Part shown: positions 42,301 through 43,135 of the stretch, piece by piece
How positions within the stretch are numbered: position 1 is the first letter of the stretch
Layout of the letters: each line of letters starts with the position of its first letter
NCBI GenBank assembly: GCA_043748015.1
Contig: JAYTOA010000129.1
Coordinates: 1-43,135 of the forward strand
DNA: 43,135 nt
Source of the DNA: JAIBBG01 sp043748015
GTDB lineage: Bacteria; Bacteroidota; Bacteroidia; Flavobacteriales_D; Sanyastnellaceae
Reading direction: 5' to 3'
Notes under the pieces: model-generated
What the model was told of the DNA's origin: nothing
Database searches by the model: none
The model's input: only the letters and a program-made list of their open reading frames with translations
Position numbers and translations under genes: made by a program

Positions 42301-43135
42301 CGCTTGTGTTGTAGTTGCTGTTCTCGTTCCAACTGTTGGGAATGTCCATGCACTTGATTCGTATTTCGCAACGAGCAAATTTGCTGTTGTCGTTCCGCCA
42401 TCAAGATCGCCCGCCACAAAAGTGAAGGTTGGATTATAGCTTGTCAAAGTCACACCACTCTGTGAGAGCGTCCAATACCTGTTCACCGATTTGGCACCAT
42501 CATACCCTGACGTTGCCAATTGCGGATGATCTGGTGTCGAAGTAAACATGTCCATGTTACCGCCAACCGTAACTCCTGTCAATACAAGAGATGCCGGTGT
42601 ATAATTCGTCGCATCACCAATAGCGAAGTTGTATGTGTTTGTTCCTGTCGCCACAGCTCTTCTCAAAGTACCGTTCACGTGACCCAACCCGGTTCTGACA
42701 ACAGCTGCCGTTGCATTGTTGCTCACAATCATCAGGAATGCACCGGTGTTGATAATTGCAACGTTGGCCGCCTGGAAAGTAAGTGTGTTTGAAACCGATG
42801 TATTGATTCCAAGGACAACATTGCCCGCTGTTTTATTCAACAACAAATAAGGGAAAGTGCTTGAAAGCGTTCCGCCGATATTCTGAGTACCTGTTCCATT
42901 GAGGAATACCGCTCTAGTGTTGGCATTGAACAAAGAACCTGTATTGGCTGTCCAATCGCCGCCTACATACATATCTCTTGCTGCAATACTGGAAAGCGAC
43001 AGGTTACCATTGAGGGTGACACCACCTAGTACATTGAAGTTGGTATTCATCACCATACCACCAAAATCGAGATACATATTTGATGACGCATCGATGGTCA
43101 GATTACCCGCCATGTTCAACACCGTATTGGTATTG
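39379..43135 (-). CDS. Second giant T9SS-exported surface protein (N-terminally truncated by the window)
   Basis: At least 1251 residues; the frame stays open to the right edge, so the signal peptide and start lie outside. The visible part begins in the same beta-helical Gly/Ser/Asn-rich type of module as the first giant (GHVNGTLRRAVATGTNTYNF), then has Ig/PKD-like repeats with paired Cys (VCAGTSVTFTATPQFGG, GCAGFDVTFTATPTNGG), a MopE-like metal-binding segment (DTDGDGFGDP, DIDGDGYGSF), the GGRDIWYRF module, the CAYTIPAGGFPLCNTYKA double module, and a T9SS type A sorting domain (GIYPNPSKGD, ending TVEKMIVQK). The last 500-odd residues align almost without gaps to the first giant. It is probably a paralogous adhesin. 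Confidence 0.9.
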   Translation of the reverse strand, partial: NTNTVLNMAGNLTIDASSNMYLDFGGMVMNTNFNVLGGVTLNGNLSLSSIAARDMYVGGDWTANTGSLFNANTRAVFLNGTGTQNIGGTLSSTFPYLLLNKTAGNVVLGINTSVSNTLTFQAANVAIINTGAFLMIVSNNATAAVVRTGLGHVNGTLRRAVATGTNTYNFAIGDATNYTPASLVLTGVTVGGNMDMFTSTPDHPQLATSGYDGAKSVNRYWTLSQSGVTLTSYNPTFTFVAGDLDGGTTTANLLVAKYESSAWTFPTVGTRTATTTQATGVTGYGEFALAECKVPATFTVSGGGSFCSGGSGLTVTLSGSETFASYQLRINGFDSGSPVVGTGSAINFINQTAPGIYTVYAYNTGSATCNAVMTGSATITVNPTVTPSVSIVASPGSNVCAGTSVTFTATPQFGGTTPSYQWKVNGSNVGTDTTVYSSSTLANNDAVTCVMTSNVACGSPLVVTSNAIIMTIVANLAPSISISANPGATGCAGFDVTFTATPTNGGITPAYQWKLNGGNVGTNSNTYTNGTLTTGNQITCELTTSYQCPTTPTATSNTITMTMTPSPSVFAGTAMSTCGTAAYTFSNGASNSNTASILWTHNGAGSITAGATTLTPTYTPVAGDVNNTVTFTLTGTGNAPCASQISQVTLFVNPLVLYYLDTDGDGFGDPLSSPVAACSPPIGRVANNTDCCDTNANINPLCEWWADIDGDGYGSFIFDVGCAYPGCSIPAQLIPYYPAAPANAGASYVNDCNDNNILAYPGASEICQNSLDDDCNGIIDNGCNAAINDYYVNPIVINTVNANTWYPNCLIYNGSLVNANVSPESNPANVVAAGGRDIWYRFVAQSTAAQIQVTPLGFDAVIELRTAAHPAGQIDVENINATVGGLEVLNTSALSIGQTYYVAVRNYNNTNLGTFTLCVKQMMPSGCAYTIPAGGFPLCNTYKALFRGADSYTFRFTGTGGGAPAVTTSGTSNGLIALSTPSLDLRYGGIYNVRVDANYNVFNGLGAADPSITVIGSIASANCTGVTMIAQPLIEVRSTQRCPATLTRSNYLIGNPVTGSGNACGAINFTYRFTQVTDCSGAVAVGLPFSVTTPLGNPYLILAAAFPSPTYPLPNLGTWKVEIRPNFTYGPGVFGPAQHIQVNSTSTSVMNPNDNELMGAEKSVHVEMNSGIYPNPSKGDMVNINLTNVKSENVYVNITDAMGRIVHASRYSVDGSLNTMLVFEQPLSAGVYMVEFVVDGYITVEKMIVQK
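40980..41160 (-). other. MopE-type metal-binding segment in the second giant protein
   Basis: Encodes LDTDGDGFGDPLSSP and WWADIDGDGYGSFIF with an intervening NTDCCDTNANINPL, matching the equivalent segment of the first giant at 28655-29045. Likely Ca2+ binding. Confidence 0.7.

Noticed and set aside
1..43135. tRNA or rRNA genes, phage genes, toxin-antitoxin or defence loci
   Set aside because: I read the intergenic gaps for tRNA T-loop patterns and the proteins for integrase, nuclease, toxin or defence motifs and found none that could be supported.

Overview
The window looks like chromosomal DNA of a Bacteroidota bacterium, possibly a free-living Flavobacteriales-type lineage. The evidence is four-fold. 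Secreted proteins end in type IX secretion (T9SS) C-terminal sorting domains with a YPNP motif. There are families typical of the phylum (DUF5686 outer-membrane protein, DUF4258 protein, DsbD with two N-terminal domains). Several genes are preceded by the Bacteroidota -7 element TAnnTTTG, and good Shine-Dalgarno sites are nearly absent. No tRNA, rRNA, CRISPR array, insertion sequence or phage gene was seen.

Layout. 1-2640 (+): the 3' part of a T9SS-secreted esterase, a RidA-family 2-aminomuconate deaminase-like enzyme, and a DUF3108 protein ending in a strong terminator. 2746-3939 (+): pgk, convergent with the next block. 3956-10772 (-): a purine breakdown cluster in the order guaD, a small GTG-start membrane protein, xdhC, xdhA, xdhB, add. 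It deaminates guanine and adenosine, oxidises hypoxanthine/xanthine and supplies the molybdenum-cofactor chaperone; a second promoter appears to lie in front of xdhA. 10948-11433 (+): a small secreted protein made of about 20-residue repeats. 11434-16911 (-): purS, a DUF5686 outer-membrane protein and dsbD. 17070-21822 (-): a small unknown ORF, tilS, a GAF-SpoIIE phosphatase, an LpxD-like acyltransferase and efp. 21881-25217 (-): a tightly packed set of ABC ATPase, FtsX-type permease with a histidine-rich loop, DUF3299-like lipid-anchored or exported protein, and OmpA-like protein, which I read as a candidate metal-handling module. 25323-26899 (+): DUF4258 protein and M20 amidohydrolase.

26900-27254 is the only gene-free stretch over 300 bases. 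It holds nested inverted repeats, a perfect REP-like hairpin, copies of a dispersed repeat also found at 21083, and a terminator. From 27255 to the end lie two giant T9SS-exported surface proteins on the minus strand (3673 residues, and at least 1251 residues cut by the window edge), separated by a DUF1796 putative cysteine peptidase on the plus strand. The giants share a C-terminal half of more than 500 residues (metal-binding DGDGxGD repeats, two conserved beta modules, sorting domain) and look like recently diverged paralogues.

The points most worth a second look are the unidentified membrane protein inside the purine operon, the histidine-rich ABC module, the 20-residue-repeat secreted protein, the structured intergenic element at 26902-27200, and the paired giant adhesins with their embedded peptidase.
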